Origin: Nymphaea colorata
Lineage: Eukaryota > Streptophyta > Magnoliopsida > Nymphaeales > Nymphaeaceae
Reading direction: 5' to 3'
Assembly: GCF_008831285.2 (NCBI RefSeq)
Contig: NW_022204533.1
Coordinates: forward strand, 70,001-102,500
DNA length: 32,500 nt
The position numbers were made by a program, and so were the translations under genes. Shown piece by piece: positions 1 through 18,666 of the stretch (its first letter is position 1; each line of letters starts with the position of its first letter). The notes under the pieces are model-generated. The model made no database searches, had not been told where the DNA came from, and saw nothing but the letters and a program-made list of their open reading frames with translations.

Positions 1-460
1 GAACACCTCATATCATTATCTAAGTATATGAAGGTTTGATCGTCTATAGATGATTCCCCGTCCACTACCCTTTTCAAAATTTTGGTTTCGAAGATACAAT
101 ACGGATCCTTCCTTTCTACTGTACCAAACCGACCTAGGCATGCTAGCTCACCTCAATTATTCTTTCCTATTCCTACGAACCATCCGATACCCGAATTGTC
201 TTATGCCTTATCAATCAGATTCAATTTATGAAATAACTGACAAGGAGCAACCGATCCCTTCTTTCCCTACCACTTGCTTCCCAGATCTATCTCCCCCTCC
301 CTTCCATCAACTGATTTGATTGTTGGATCTGAGTGGTGATATTAAGAAAAGATCAACTATTTATGTTATGGATTCTCGCAATTTCTGTGTATATCTGTGC
401 AATTAATAGATTCTCCTAATTTCTATTCTGTGTATACTGTATACTATATTACTATAATAT

Positions 461-507
461 GATCTATACTACTAATAGTATGATCTATACTACTGATCTA
501 TACTACT
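461..507. repeat. Three copies of a 13-bp unit
   Basis: The unit GATCTATACTACT occurs at 461-473, 482-494 and 495-507; the last two copies are directly adjacent and an 8-base gap separates the first. It lies in AT-rich spacer with further TATACT-like runs just upstream, typical of slipped-strand repeats in plastid spacers. Confidence 0.85.
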
Positions 508-1142
508 GTTTATAAATAATCTAGTTATAATCGAATAAAGTAGTTGTAGTTATATTAATAGTAATAGTATTTTTTGTTACTGTTTCATTTTTTATTGTTT
601 TTTCTCCCTCGGATGAATCTCAAATTCCAGAGTATTTCTTTTCACCCAGAGTATATGTTTTCATGGGTTGAAGCAAAAAAAAGAAACTTTGTCTCCTCTT
701 TCCTATTTAAGTTAATTAACCGGTAGAAAAAGGATATAACTTTTTCTTTTTTGTCCGCTATAGGAAACTAGAAATAAACGTTCCTTTTCATGATTCGGAT
801 TATTCGCCATTGGCGGAACCAAAATATCGGATGCATCAGTAGGGAATGGTGCTGCGTGAGTTCATGATCAGATATCTGTATATAAATCCTATATAGACAT
901 AACCTAGTCTTTTTTTTTTCTAGAATCAGTCAAAGATATTGAAAAATAGATTGCTCTTGTAACTCAGAATGAACGGTTTCGGTGGAGAAGAGAAAATAAA
1001 TAGCGATTTATTCCTATGGATATTCCTATGGGGCACCCAGGAGGAGGAAGAAGATTCAATCGACCCACAATATCTTGCGTGGTCCAAGGAAATTACGGAT
1101 CTGCTTGCACAATTTCATTTATATCGAATCTTGCTATCAGTC

Positions 1143-1200
1143 TTAGTATCAGAATAGCTGATATAGTCATGATTCAATGGTCAGGTCCACTTACTTTTTT
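1143..1200 (-). promoter_or_regulatory. psbD light-responsive promoter (minus strand)
   Basis: Read on the minus strand, this segment carries AAAGTAAGT (1197-1189), the AAG-box type element, followed by GGACCTGACC and ATTGAATCATGACTATAT, then TATTCT (1156-1151) as the -10 element. The order and spacing match the conserved blue-light-responsive psbD promoter of angiosperms, which drives psbD-psbC through the plastid-encoded polymerase and a nuclear sigma factor. It points left, toward psbD outside the window. Box names come from work on barley and tobacco; the transcription start near 1143 is inferred from spacing. Confidence 0.85.
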
Positions 1201-1322
1201 TCTCCATTATCATTTTTCCGCTGGATTTGATCCTGATGGAACAAAGAGAAGTATGAATACTTGGTAATGCTACTTGGGTATCTAGAATATCTATGTCCCA
1301 AGACAAAAAAATATGAATAACG

Positions 1323-1361
1323 AGAGTATATCCCTTAGTAACAGAGTATATCCTTAGTAAC
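1323..1361. repeat. Imperfect 20/19-bp tandem duplication
   Basis: Two adjacent copies of AGAGTATATCC(C)TTAGTAAC occupy 1323-1342 and 1343-1361. They differ only by one C in the CCC/CC run, the same kind of one-base run-length change seen throughout the window. Confidence 0.8.
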
Positions 1362-1509
1362 ATAGTAGTCTTCCTAATGCGGGACATCCTATTATCATAA
1401 TGAATGAACAAGTGTTCAACCCCATAACTCATTATAACTTTGCCAGCAGTTCCCTTTTTTATACCATCTCTACCGGATGCGGAAAAATGACCATTGCAGC
1501 TCATGGAAA

Positions 1510-1580
1510 AGCCCTTTATCGGATTTGAACCGATGACTTACGCCTTACCATGGCGTTACTCTACCGCTGAGTTAAAAGGC
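1510..1580 (-). tRNA. trnT-GGU: tRNA-Thr (GGU), one base short
   Basis: On the minus strand this is the threonine tRNA with anticodon GGU in the loop CATGGTAAG, a normal D-arm (CTCAGCGGTAGAG) and T-arm (CGGTTCAAATCCG). The expected 5' acceptor strand is GCCCTTT, pairing with AAAGGGC; here it reads GCCTTTT, so one C is missing and the gene is 71 instead of 72 bases. It lies opposite in strand to trnE/trnY/trnD, as is usual. The lost base would unbalance the acceptor stem if real. Confidence 0.93.
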
Positions 1581-2128
1581 CTGTTTAATTCACAAATTTA
1601 GCCAATCTACTGGATATACCTGTACAATATATCTTGTACAATTATATCTTGTATATATGTATATAATATATACAAATACATATACAGATGGGGCTCATTC
1701 AGGAACAATGAATAGTTAATTCAATAAATACATATATAAATACATATATGAAATGAATAGTAATATAACAGTCTATGTCTATTATATCTTAATGATGCGC
1801 GAATCAATGAGTGAAAATTAGAATGAATGGGTTTGACTTTTTCTGTCGGGCAAGACATCCCCTATACTCCATTATTTGATTATGATTAGATTATATAATT
1901 CATCTTTGTTATATAAGAATTGTTATTGTATATAAGATATATAAATATATAATGTAATGAAAGGTTCCTGAATGAACAATAAAGAAATTTCTTACATTAA
2001 TATTATATGTATACGGAATCACAAAAGCACGAAAGGTGTTCGTATCCTAGCATTCATTATATTGACATTGACAATTCCAAAAAACTACTCATACTATGAG
2101 TATAGTATGATGGCGATCGGGTGGGCGT
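1581..2128. other. trnT-trnE spacer
   Basis: This AT-rich spacer contains no gene I recognise. Several short ATATAC/TATATA tracts lie at 1615-1750 and 1920-1955. The trnE promoter lies at its right end (2062-2109). Confidence 0.8.
2062..2109 (+). promoter_or_regulatory. Promoter of the trnE-trnY-trnD cluster
   Basis: Two back-to-back TTGACA hexamers (2062-2067 and 2068-2073) provide a sigma70-type -35 element. A CATACT -10 candidate begins 16 bases after the second (2090-2095), about 34 bases before trnE. The -10 region sits in a perfect 8-bp inverted repeat, CATACTAT (2090-2097) and ATAGTATG (2102-2109), with a 4-base loop. The arrangement resembles the known plastid-polymerase promoter of trnE. 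Which TTGACA is used is not decidable here. Confidence 0.7.
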
Positions 2129-2199
2129 GCCCCTATCGTCTAGCGGTTCAGGACATCTCTCTTTCAAGGAGGCAGCGGGATTCGACTTCCCCTGGGGTA
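2129..2199 (+). tRNA. trnE-UUC: tRNA-Glu (UUC), two bases short
   Basis: This is the glutamate tRNA with anticodon TTC in CTCTTTCAAGG. In plastids it serves translation and is also the substrate for the first step of tetrapyrrole (chlorophyll and haem) synthesis. Two run-length losses are visible: the T-stem reads GGGATTCGACTTCCCC instead of starting with four Gs, and the 3' acceptor strand has four Gs (CTGGGGTA) instead of five. The length is 71 instead of 73. It is the first gene of a trnE-trnY-trnD cluster. Confidence 0.93.
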
Positions 2200-2262
2200 G
2201 TAGGGTACGACGAAAGAAAAATTGACCATGAATTATCAATAAACCGACAATTGATTCTTCCT

Positions 2263-2346
2263 GGGTCGATGCCCGAGCGGTTAATGGGGACGGACTGTAA
2301 ATTCGTTGGCGATATGTCTACGCTGGTTCAAATCCAGCTCGGCCCA
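2263..2346 (+). tRNA. trnY-GUA: tRNA-Tyr (GUA)
   Basis: This is a complete 84-base class II tyrosine tRNA with a long variable arm, anticodon GTA in ACTGTAAATTC, acceptor GGGTCGA and a normal T-arm (GCTGGTTCAAATCCAGC). It lies 63 bases after trnE on the same strand, consistent with co-transcription. I see no length error. Confidence 0.95.
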
Positions 2347-2772
2347 AGAATTCACCGATCCTGAGGATGATATAACCAATCCGTACTCCAAAAATACATG
2401 ATGATATGGAGGAATAAAGAGTCAACTTGATTCTATTTGTTCCTCCATGTTCTGATGTTTCTAACAATCTGGATCTATGAATTATTTTGAATTATTTTCA
2501 GCCAATCCGAGAAATCAAATGAAAAAGATGAAAAGAAAAGAGCCCTTTTTCATTGAAAGATGGATTGTCAGTCAATTGGCAATAACCACAGGTTGCTTGC
2601 TATTATCCATCCATCTTCTCTTCTATCTATGTAGATATGTATATCAGTATATCCGTTACAGGCGTCGTATTTTTTTATATGATCTATCTATACGGTTATG
2701 GTTCGATGAAATAAAATCAAAATATAAATCAAAATAAACAATAAATAATGTAAGCTGTACACCTCATTTCTT
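2347..2772. other. trnY-trnD spacer with an open frame
   Basis: This is spacer of about 426 bases. Bases 2477-2737 read as an 86-codon frame with a hydrophobic stretch of about 20 residues (from SQLAITTG onward) followed by a basic tail. I recognise no family, see no convincing ribosome-binding site, and given the indel rate in this window the frame may not be real. It most likely is non-coding. Confidence 0.7.
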
Positions 2773-2845
2773 GGGATTGTAGTTCAATTGGTCAGAGCAC
2801 CGCCCTGTCAAGGCGGAAGCTGCGGGTTCGAGCCCGTCAGTCCCG
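2773..2845 (+). tRNA. trnD-GUC: tRNA-Asp (GUC), one base short
   Basis: This is the aspartate tRNA with anticodon GTC in CCTGTCAAGG, a D-arm AGTTCAATTGGTCAGAG and acceptor GGGATTG. The T-arm reads GCGGGTTCGAGCCCGT where four Cs are expected, so one C is missing and the gene has 73 instead of 74 bases. It closes the trnE-trnY-trnD cluster. Confidence 0.93.
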
Positions 2846-3736
<891 letters not shown>

Positions 3737-3863
3737 GTTAGTCTAATTTATTAGTTTAGTTCTTTTAAAATGATTCAATAAATGAAGAAAGGGATGACAA
3801 TTCCAAGTCTTAAATGAAATGAGCAGACTGGATTGAATCCTCGGTGTATGTATCCAATAGATG

Positions 3864-3911
3864 AGATAGTACGGTGGGGAGAACTATATGAACCTTTCTA
3901 CCGTACTATCT
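3864..3911 (+). terminator. psbM 3' stem-loop
   Basis: AGATAGTACGGT (3864-3875) pairs perfectly with ACCGTACTATCT (3900-3911) around a 24-base loop. It lies about 130 bases past the psbM stop. In plastids such hairpins mainly stop exonucleases and fix mRNA 3' ends rather than terminate transcription. Confidence 0.75.
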
Positions 3912-4647
3912 ATTGTATGAAGATATGGAATATGGAATTGATAGAGATCAATTTAAAATCAATCTACATACATACATGTGGATGCAATCCATAAATTCAT
4001 TATCACATATTATATATAATATATATATATAGATTCAAATAGCACTCCCATTCCATCTCTTCGCTCCACCATCCATTCGTTTTATTTTGATGAATCCGAA
4101 AGAATCTAACGTTAATAACTGAATTGTACTAATTCATAGGTTTCTCTTTCATTAATCTTTCATTAAGTTAATAACTTTCATAATGATAATCAGTAATCAG
4201 GATAGATTTTTGTTTGATTAAATTAAGTAGTAGAACTAATTAATTTAACTATTGCGAAAGAGTGGAGGAGTAGTATGTGCATATACAAAAGAAAGGCAAG
4301 TAATTTTTTTAGAATTAAATTCCGAAGAAAAAGAAAGAATTGTGAATTGGATGATCTGTACTAGACGATCCAAGGAGTTCTATGGTAAGTTATTCGTATC
4401 TGGAAAAGGGGTAGTAGACCTTTTTTCATGCTTGAACCCTGATGGTGAGGCGATAAAGCATAAATCAAATGCCAGGAGTCTAAGGTAAGTATATGTGGAT
4501 CACCGGGCGCTCTTCTTTTCTTATGCGTAGCCTCTCGTCGCCTACAGTATAAAGTTGTATCTACTCTACATAATAGCAGAACGACTCCCCCTTTGAACAG
4601 TAAAGAGGGAAAGAAATCAAATAGGATTGTTGCTCTCATTGTAATAT

Positions 4648-4691
4648 CCATAATGATGTTAATGTTATGCCATAATGATGTTAATGTTATG
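4648..4691. repeat. Perfect 22-bp tandem duplication
   Basis: The unit CCATAATGATGTTAATGTTATG is present twice head to tail, at 4648-4669 and 4670-4691, with no mismatch. It lies in the psbM-petN spacer and is likely a recent slippage product. Confidence 0.9.
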
Positions 4692-4987
4692 GTAAGAAAG
4701 AACGGGTTCATCAAAATGAAATGGAATATTTTGGAGGAATCAATTTGATTAGAAAAAATCAATTTTCTATCATTATCAGGGAGTTGCTTTGATTTTCAAA
4801 ATACGAACGCGGGAATAATTGAGATAGCGGATCCAAAGGTTAAATGAAAATGAAAGGTAATTAATTACTAATTTCTGTGGAATTTTGAGATGGAAGATAT
4901 GTTATTTAAAATAAACGATCTAATTATGAAATTAAACAATTGATACAAGCTGATTACTCAACTCAATTACACTCATTAGTAGTACCC

Positions 4988-5946
<959 letters not shown>

Positions 5947-6016
5947 AGGCGACACCCGGATTTGAACTGGGGAGAAAGGATTTGCAGTCCCCGCCTTACC
6001 ACTCGGCCATGCCGCC
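5947..6016 (-). tRNA. trnC-GCA: tRNA-Cys (GCA), one base short
   Basis: The minus strand gives the cysteine tRNA with anticodon GCA in GACTGCAAATCC, D-arm GGCCGAGTGGTAAGGC and T-arm CAGTTCAAATCCGG. A run of five Gs before ACTGCA is expected; four are present, making 70 instead of 71 bases. The acceptor strands GGCGGCA and TGTCGCC form one G-U pair, which is tolerable. It shares the strand of petN. Confidence 0.93.
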
Positions 6017-7243
6017 AAAAAGAAATAATAAATGGGCGTAAATACTCTTTTTGGAGAGGTTACTGAATCATTTGGTTTTTATTGGATTTGCATCTTCCAA
6101 TTCTGTTTTCCTTATCCTATCCATCTTTTTACCCAACTTACTCTTCCTAGTTGAGATCATTTCTTAGATTTCTTAGATCTATGTATAGTATCTCAACATA
6201 AGACCTAAAAACTCCCTTTTTATTGATTGCATTGAAATAAAAAGAAAATAAAGAATAAATTCCAGTCACAGTCATTTAATACTTAATTGGAACCATTAAC
6301 TATTTCACGAATGTGAATGTGATTACGAAAGGTTCTTTTGATCTCCAAATGCTTTACTTAATGTAATAGAAGAAAATCAATCCAATTCATTCCAATTAAT
6401 TATAATAACAACTATGTGTTTATGTAAACCCCAAACAGTAAGATAGCTACACACCCTTATAGTCAATCATGATCCATTTGGAATAGAAATCATGATATAG
6501 CACGAACGAAATATATATCCAAGTGTAACTGCAATAAAGTATGGGCTAGCGAGATTAGCTAGCTTCGCATTACTTCATCGATACAACTCCTCTTACGTAC
6601 GTACTGCAATTGATTCTACTAACAACTCAAATGAAATGGTCGAAATAGATCCCTCCTTGTGTGAATTATCTTTGAACAACGGAATCAACGAGCTAAGTGC
6701 TAAAATAAAAGCCACCCGGATTTTCTAATGTTCTGATTATTCTGTCTCTCTATCATTTATATAACATAGATATAGTAGATATAGAACAGATCAAATCCCG
6801 AATCAATCCATTTTTCTGGTACCTACCAGATCTGATCATAATATCATAACATAATTGATAGATAAAAGGTAGAAGATATACAAAGAAATTGGATCAAATA
6901 GACCATTTGATATTCTCTAATAATAATAAGACTCCATAGGTATGGTATCCATAGTATGGTACCATGTATGTATCAGTGGCAGAATCCAACTTGTTTCCAT
7001 GAATGTTTATCGAGTCATTTAGATTTGCATCTGTTGCTCGAATTTTAGTACAAATTCTCCTTCTCCTCCGCCATACATTCCATTTACATATAACATATAT
7101 GTATGTGTTTGGGGTTGAATAAAATTTCATGTGATTCAGTAAACGGAATATACATTCCATCATTGCTAGATCGATCTGTATCCGTACGGTTCGGTAAAGA
7201 GTGAGCCAATAATGGGATTTTTTCGAAAAACGGGAAACTAAAG
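6017..7243. other. trnC-rpoB spacer
   Basis: These 1,227 bases lie between divergent genes and must hold the rpoB promoter, which in other plants is a nuclear-encoded-polymerase type (YRTA core) a few hundred bases upstream. Several ATAGA and AATA motifs occur at 6765-6910, but none stands out enough to call. A short direct repeat GCTAGC flanks 6544-6562. I see no gene. Confidence 0.7.
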
Positions 7244-10200
7244 ATGCTCCGGGATGGTGGAGATGAGGGAATGTTTACAATACCTGGATTAGTCAGATCC
7301 AATTTGAGGATTTTGTAGGTTCATTGATCAGGGCTTGATGGAAGAACTTCATCAATTTCCAAAATTGAAGATACAGATCAAGAATTGAATTTCAATTATT
7401 TGGGGAATCTTATCAATTGGTGGAACCTTGATAAAGAAAGAGATGCTGTGTATGAATCAATTACATATTCCTCTAGTTATATGTACCGGCGGGGTTAATT
7501 GGAGAACCGGTAGAAATATGCAAGAACAAACCGTATTGCTTGGAAACATTCCTCTAATGAATTCCTGGGAACCTCTATAGTAAATGGAATTACAGAATTG
7601 TCATCAATCAAATATTGCAAAGTCCCGGTATTTATTACAGTACAGGATTGGATCATAACGGAATTTCTGTCTATACTGGCACCATAATATCAGATTGGGG
7701 AGGAAGATCAGAATTAGAGATTGATAGAAAGAAAGGATATGGGCCCGTGTAAGCAGGAAACAAAAAATTTCTATTCTAGTTCTATCATCAGCTATGGGTT
7801 CAAGTCTAAGAGAAATTCTAGACAATGTTGCTACCTGAAATTTTCTTGTCTTTCCCAAACGAGAAGGAGAAAAAAAGATTGGTTCAAAGGAGAATGCCAT
7901 TTTAGAGTTTTATCAAAATTTGCTTGTGTAGGCGGTGATCCGGTGTTTTCTGAGTCCTTATGTAAAGAATTACAAAGAATTTTTTCAACAAAGATGTGAA
8001 TTAGGAAGGATTGGCCGACGAAATATAACCAGAGACTGAATCTTGATATACCCAGAACAATACGTTTTTGTTACCACGAGATGTATTGGCTGCTGCCGAT
8101 CATTGATCGGAATGAAATTTGGAATGGGTACACTCGACGATATGAATCACTTGAAAAATAAACGTATTCGTTCTGTAGCGGATCTGTTACAGGATCAATT
8201 CGGATTGGCTTGGTTCGCTTGGAAATGTGGTTCGGGGAACTATATGTGGAGCAATTCGGCATAAATTAATACCGACTCCTCGTAATTGGTAACTTCAACT
8301 CCATTAACAACAACTTATGAATCATTTTTCGGCCTACACCCTTTATCTCAAGTCTTGGATCGAACTAATCCATTGACACAAATAGTTCATGGGCGAAAAT
8401 CGAGTTATTTGGGTCCTGGGGGATTGACAGGACGAACTGCTAGTTTTCGTATACGAGATATCCATCCTAGTCACTATGGGCGTATTTGCCCAATTGATAC
8501 GTCCGAGGGAATCAATGTTGGACTTATTGGGTCCTTAGCTATTCATGCAAGGGTTGGTGATTGGGGGTCTATAGAGACCCCATTTTATGAAATATCTGAG
8601 AGATCAAAAGAAGAACAGATGGTTTATTTATCCCCGAGTAGAGATGAATACTATATGGTGGCGGCGGGAAATTCTTTGGCGTTGACTCGGGGTATTCAGG
8701 AAGAAGAAGTTGGTCCAGCTCGATACCGTCAAGAATTCTTGACTATTGCATGGGAACAGATTCATCTTCGAAATATTTATCCCTTCCAATATTTTCTATT
8801 GGAGCTTCTCTCATTCCTTTTATCGAGCATAATGATGCGAATCGGGCTTTAATGAGTTCTAATATGCAGCGTCAAGCAGTTCCGCTTTCTCAGTCCGAAA
8901 AGTGTATTGTTGGAACCGGCTTGGAACGCCAAGCGGCTCTCGATTCAGGGGGTTCGGCTATAGCCGAACGCGAGGGAAAGATCATTTATACCGATGCTGA
9001 AAAGATCGTTTTATCAGGTAATGGGGACACTATAAGCATTCCGTTGGTTATGTATCAGCGTTCCAACAAGAATACTTGGATGCATCAAAAACCTCAGGTT
9101 CATCGGGGTAAATGCCTGAAAAAGGGGCAAATTTTGGCGGATGGTGCGGCTACGGTTGGTGGCGAACTCGCTTGGGAAAAATGTATCAGTAGCTTATATG
9201 CCATGGGAGGGTTACAATTCTGAAGATGCCGTACTCATTAGTGAACGTCTAGTCTATGACGATATTTATACTTCTTTTCATATCCGGAAATATGAAATTC
9301 AGACTCATGTGACAAGCCAAGGACCTGAAAGAATCACTAATGAAATACCTCATTTAGAGCCTTATTACTCCGCAATTTAGACAGAAATGGAATTGTGATG
9401 CTGGGATCTTGGGTAGAAACTGGTGATGTTTAGTAGGTAAATTAACGCCTCAGACAGCGAAAGAATCATCCTATGCTCCAGAAGATAGATTATTACGAGC
9501 CATACTTGGCATTCAGGTATCCACTGCAAAAGAAACTTGTCTAAAGTTGCCTATAGGCGGAAGAGGTCGAGTTATTGATGTCAGGTGGGGCCAGAAAAAG
9601 GGGGGTTCCATTTATAATCCAGAAATGATTCGTGTATATATCTCACAGAAACGTAAAATCAAAGTGGGCGATAAGTAGCTGAAGACATGGGAATAAAGGT
9701 ATCATTTCAAAAATTTTGCCTAGACAGGATATGCCTTATTTGCAAGATGGAACACCTGTTGATATGGTATTCAATCCATTAGGAGTACCTTCGCGAATGA
9801 ATGTGGGACAGATGTTTGAATGCTCGCTCGGGTTAGCGGGAGACCTGCTGGGCAGACATTATAGAATAACACCCTTTGATGAGAGATACGAGCAAGAGGC
9901 TTCGAGAAAACTAGTGTTTTCTGAATTATATGAAGCCAGTAAGCAAACAGCAAATCCATGGGTATTTGAACCCGAGTATCCTGGAAAGAGCAGAATATTT
10001 GATGGAAGAACAGGAGATCCTTTTGAACAACCTGTTATAATAGGAAAGTCCTATATGTTAAAATTAATTCATCAAGTTGATGATAAAATCCACGGACGTT
10101 CCAGTGGTCATTATGCACTGTTACACAACAACCCCTTAGGGGAAGGGCTAAGCAAGGTGGACAACGAGTAGGAGAAATGGAAGTTTGGGCTCTAGAGGGA

Positions 10201-10427
10201 TTTGGTGTTGCTCATATTTTACAAGAGATGCTCACTTATAAATCCGATCATATTAGAGCTCGTCAGGAAGTACTTGGTACCACGATCGTTGGGGGAACAA
10301 TACCTAATCCTGAGGGTGCGCCAGAATCCTTTCGATTGCTCGTTCGCGAACTACGATCTTTATCTCTGGAACTGAATCATTTCCTTGTATCTGAGAAAAC
10401 TTCCAGATGAATAGGAAGGAAGTTTGA
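7244..10427 (+). CDS. rpoB: Plastid RNA polymerase beta subunit, about 30 frame breaks
   Basis: RpoB is the beta subunit of the plastid-encoded RNA polymerase; it forms half of the active-site cleft. The start is ATGCTCCGGGATGG at 7244 and the end is the TGA at 10425, giving 3,184 bases against about 3,210 in relatives. Family motifs appear in pieces: [20 protein letters not shown] (near 8127), [19 protein letters not shown] (near 8479), [13 protein letters not shown] (near 9206), GRSSGHYAL (near 10098) and [20 protein letters not shown] (near 10173). Each piece lies in a shifted frame. Losses of one base from a run are clear near 7290, 7308, 7362, 7383, 7427, 7434, 8803, 9174, 9360, 9675 and 10108, among others. 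Every break I checked is a length change, none a nonsense substitution. It heads the rpoB-rpoC1-rpoC2 operon; rpoC1 begins 5 bases after its stop. Confidence 0.95.
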
Positions 10428-10432
10428 TCGGA

Positions 10433-13234
<2,802 letters not shown>

Positions 13235-13374
13235 TATGTGATATCTCTCGGAATCTAGTTCGGTCTGGTTCAACTAGTATCATAATTCCTGAATTTGTAA
13301 GTGAATCAAGATCGAGGAAAGGAAGTCTTAGTATCACTGACTCAAACCCATTGTCGAATCCTACTCATCAGAAT

Positions 13375-17560
<4,186 letters not shown>

Positions 17561-17732
17561 GCTAATATAATGGTCATTTGTTAATAAAGAGAATATCGAA
17601 ACCAAGGGTAAAGGAATTCATAATGAAGCTTGGACCGTGTATCAACGGTTAACCCGCGGTAGAAGGTTCCATTGGAACAATTATTTATTTCAGGGTACCT
17701 CGTCTCTTTTTTTAGAGGAAGTGTGGGGATAA

Positions 17733-18441
17733 ATGACAAGAAGATATTGGAACATCCATTTGGAAGAGATGATGGAAGCGGGGGTTCATTTTGGTCATGG
17801 TACTAGGAAATGGAATCCTAGAATGGCACCTTACATCTCTGCAAAGCGTAAAGGTATTCATATTACAAATCTTACGAGAACTGCTCGTTTTTATCAGAAG
17901 CCTGTGATTTAGTTTTTGACGCAGCAAGTAGAGGAAAACACTTCCTAATAGTTGGTACGAAAGATAAGCAGCTGATTCGGTAGCATCAGCTGCAATAAGG
18001 GCTCGGTGTCATTATGTCAATAAAAAATGGCTCGGTGGTATGTCAACGAATTGGTCCACTACGGAAACGAGGCTTCAGAAGTTCAGGGACTTGAGAGTGA
18101 GAGCCGAGATGGGGCAACTCAGTCGTCTCCCGAAACGGGATGCAGCAATATTGAAGAGACAATTATCTCACTTTCAAACATATCTGGGCGGTATCAAATA
18201 TATGACGGGGTTACCCGATATTGTAATCATCATTGATCAGCAAGAAGAATATACGGCCCTTCGAGAATGCGTCACTTTGGGTATTCCAACTATTTGTTTA
18301 ATCGATACAAATTGTGATCCAGATCTCGCAGATATTCCGATTCCAGCCAACGATGACGCTATAGCTTCCATCCGATTGATTCTTAACAAATTAGTATCCG
18401 CAATTTGTCAGGGACGTTCTAGCTATATAAGAAGTCGTTGA
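17733..18441 (+). CDS. rps2: 30S ribosomal protein S2, two frame breaks
   Basis: S2 is a small-subunit ribosomal protein of the plastid ribosome. The gene begins [20 protein letters not shown], the family-typical start, and ends GRSSYIRSR before the TGA at 18439. It spans 709 bases where 711 (236 residues plus stop) are expected. The two missing bases are in a T run near 17890 (ARFLSEACD interrupted) and an A run near 17961 (TKDKAADS interrupted). The downstream half, from [19 protein letters not shown], is clean. It sits between rpoC2 and atpI in the conserved order. Codon 45 is ACA, a position edited to ATA in other plants. Confidence 0.95.
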
Positions 18442-18666
18442 TTAATAATAAGATAAGTCAATTACTTCGCTTCGGGAAACCCAGAGATTCATTGAATCGG
18501 TTATTCTTACTATTCCTGAATGTGAAAAAGGAGATTTTCATTGCCGGGGATATATTACGTGATTAATTCATTAATTAATATCTGAAATATATGGTTAAGT
18601 TAAATTAGTATAAATGGTTGAATCAAAATAATTCCTTCTTAAGTTCCATTTCTGTCAGAGGGTAAT

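Larger units (their letters stand above)
1..1509. other. psbD-trnT intergenic spacer (partial)
   Basis: This AT-rich stretch has no gene I can support. It is the spacer between psbD, which would lie on the minus strand left of base 1, and trnT-GGU. It holds the psbD light-responsive promoter near 1151-1197, a repeated 13-base unit at 461-507 and an imperfect duplication at 1323-1361. A reading frame at 50-319 has no recognisable domain and looks like chance. Confidence 0.85.
3737..4987. other. psbM-petN spacer
   Basis: These 1,251 bases separate two genes that converge tail to tail. They contain the psbM 3' hairpin (3864-3911), a perfect 22-bp tandem duplication (4648-4691) and an (AT)n tract near 4012-4031. 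Open frames at 4252-4488 (plus, no ATG start) and 4361-4762 (minus) have no recognisable content. Confidence 0.75.

Noticed and set aside
50-319. An 89-codon frame at the left edge, considered as a psbD or ycf fragment
   Set aside because: It has no resemblance to PsbD, and psbD should lie further left on the opposite strand. Composition looks like random spacer.
1972-2364. A 130-codon frame over trnE and trnY
   Set aside because: It reads straight through two tRNA genes and the trnE promoter, so it is a chance frame.
4252-4762. Reading frames on both strands between psbM and petN (78 and 133 codons)
   Set aside because: The plus frame lacks an ATG, neither has a ribosome-binding site or family resemblance, and they overlap each other and a tandem repeat region. 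Frames of this size are expected by chance.
6700-7243. A nuclear-polymerase (YRTA) promoter for rpoB
   Set aside because: Such a promoter is expected from other plants, but the AT-rich spacer has many matches to so short a motif and none is decisive.
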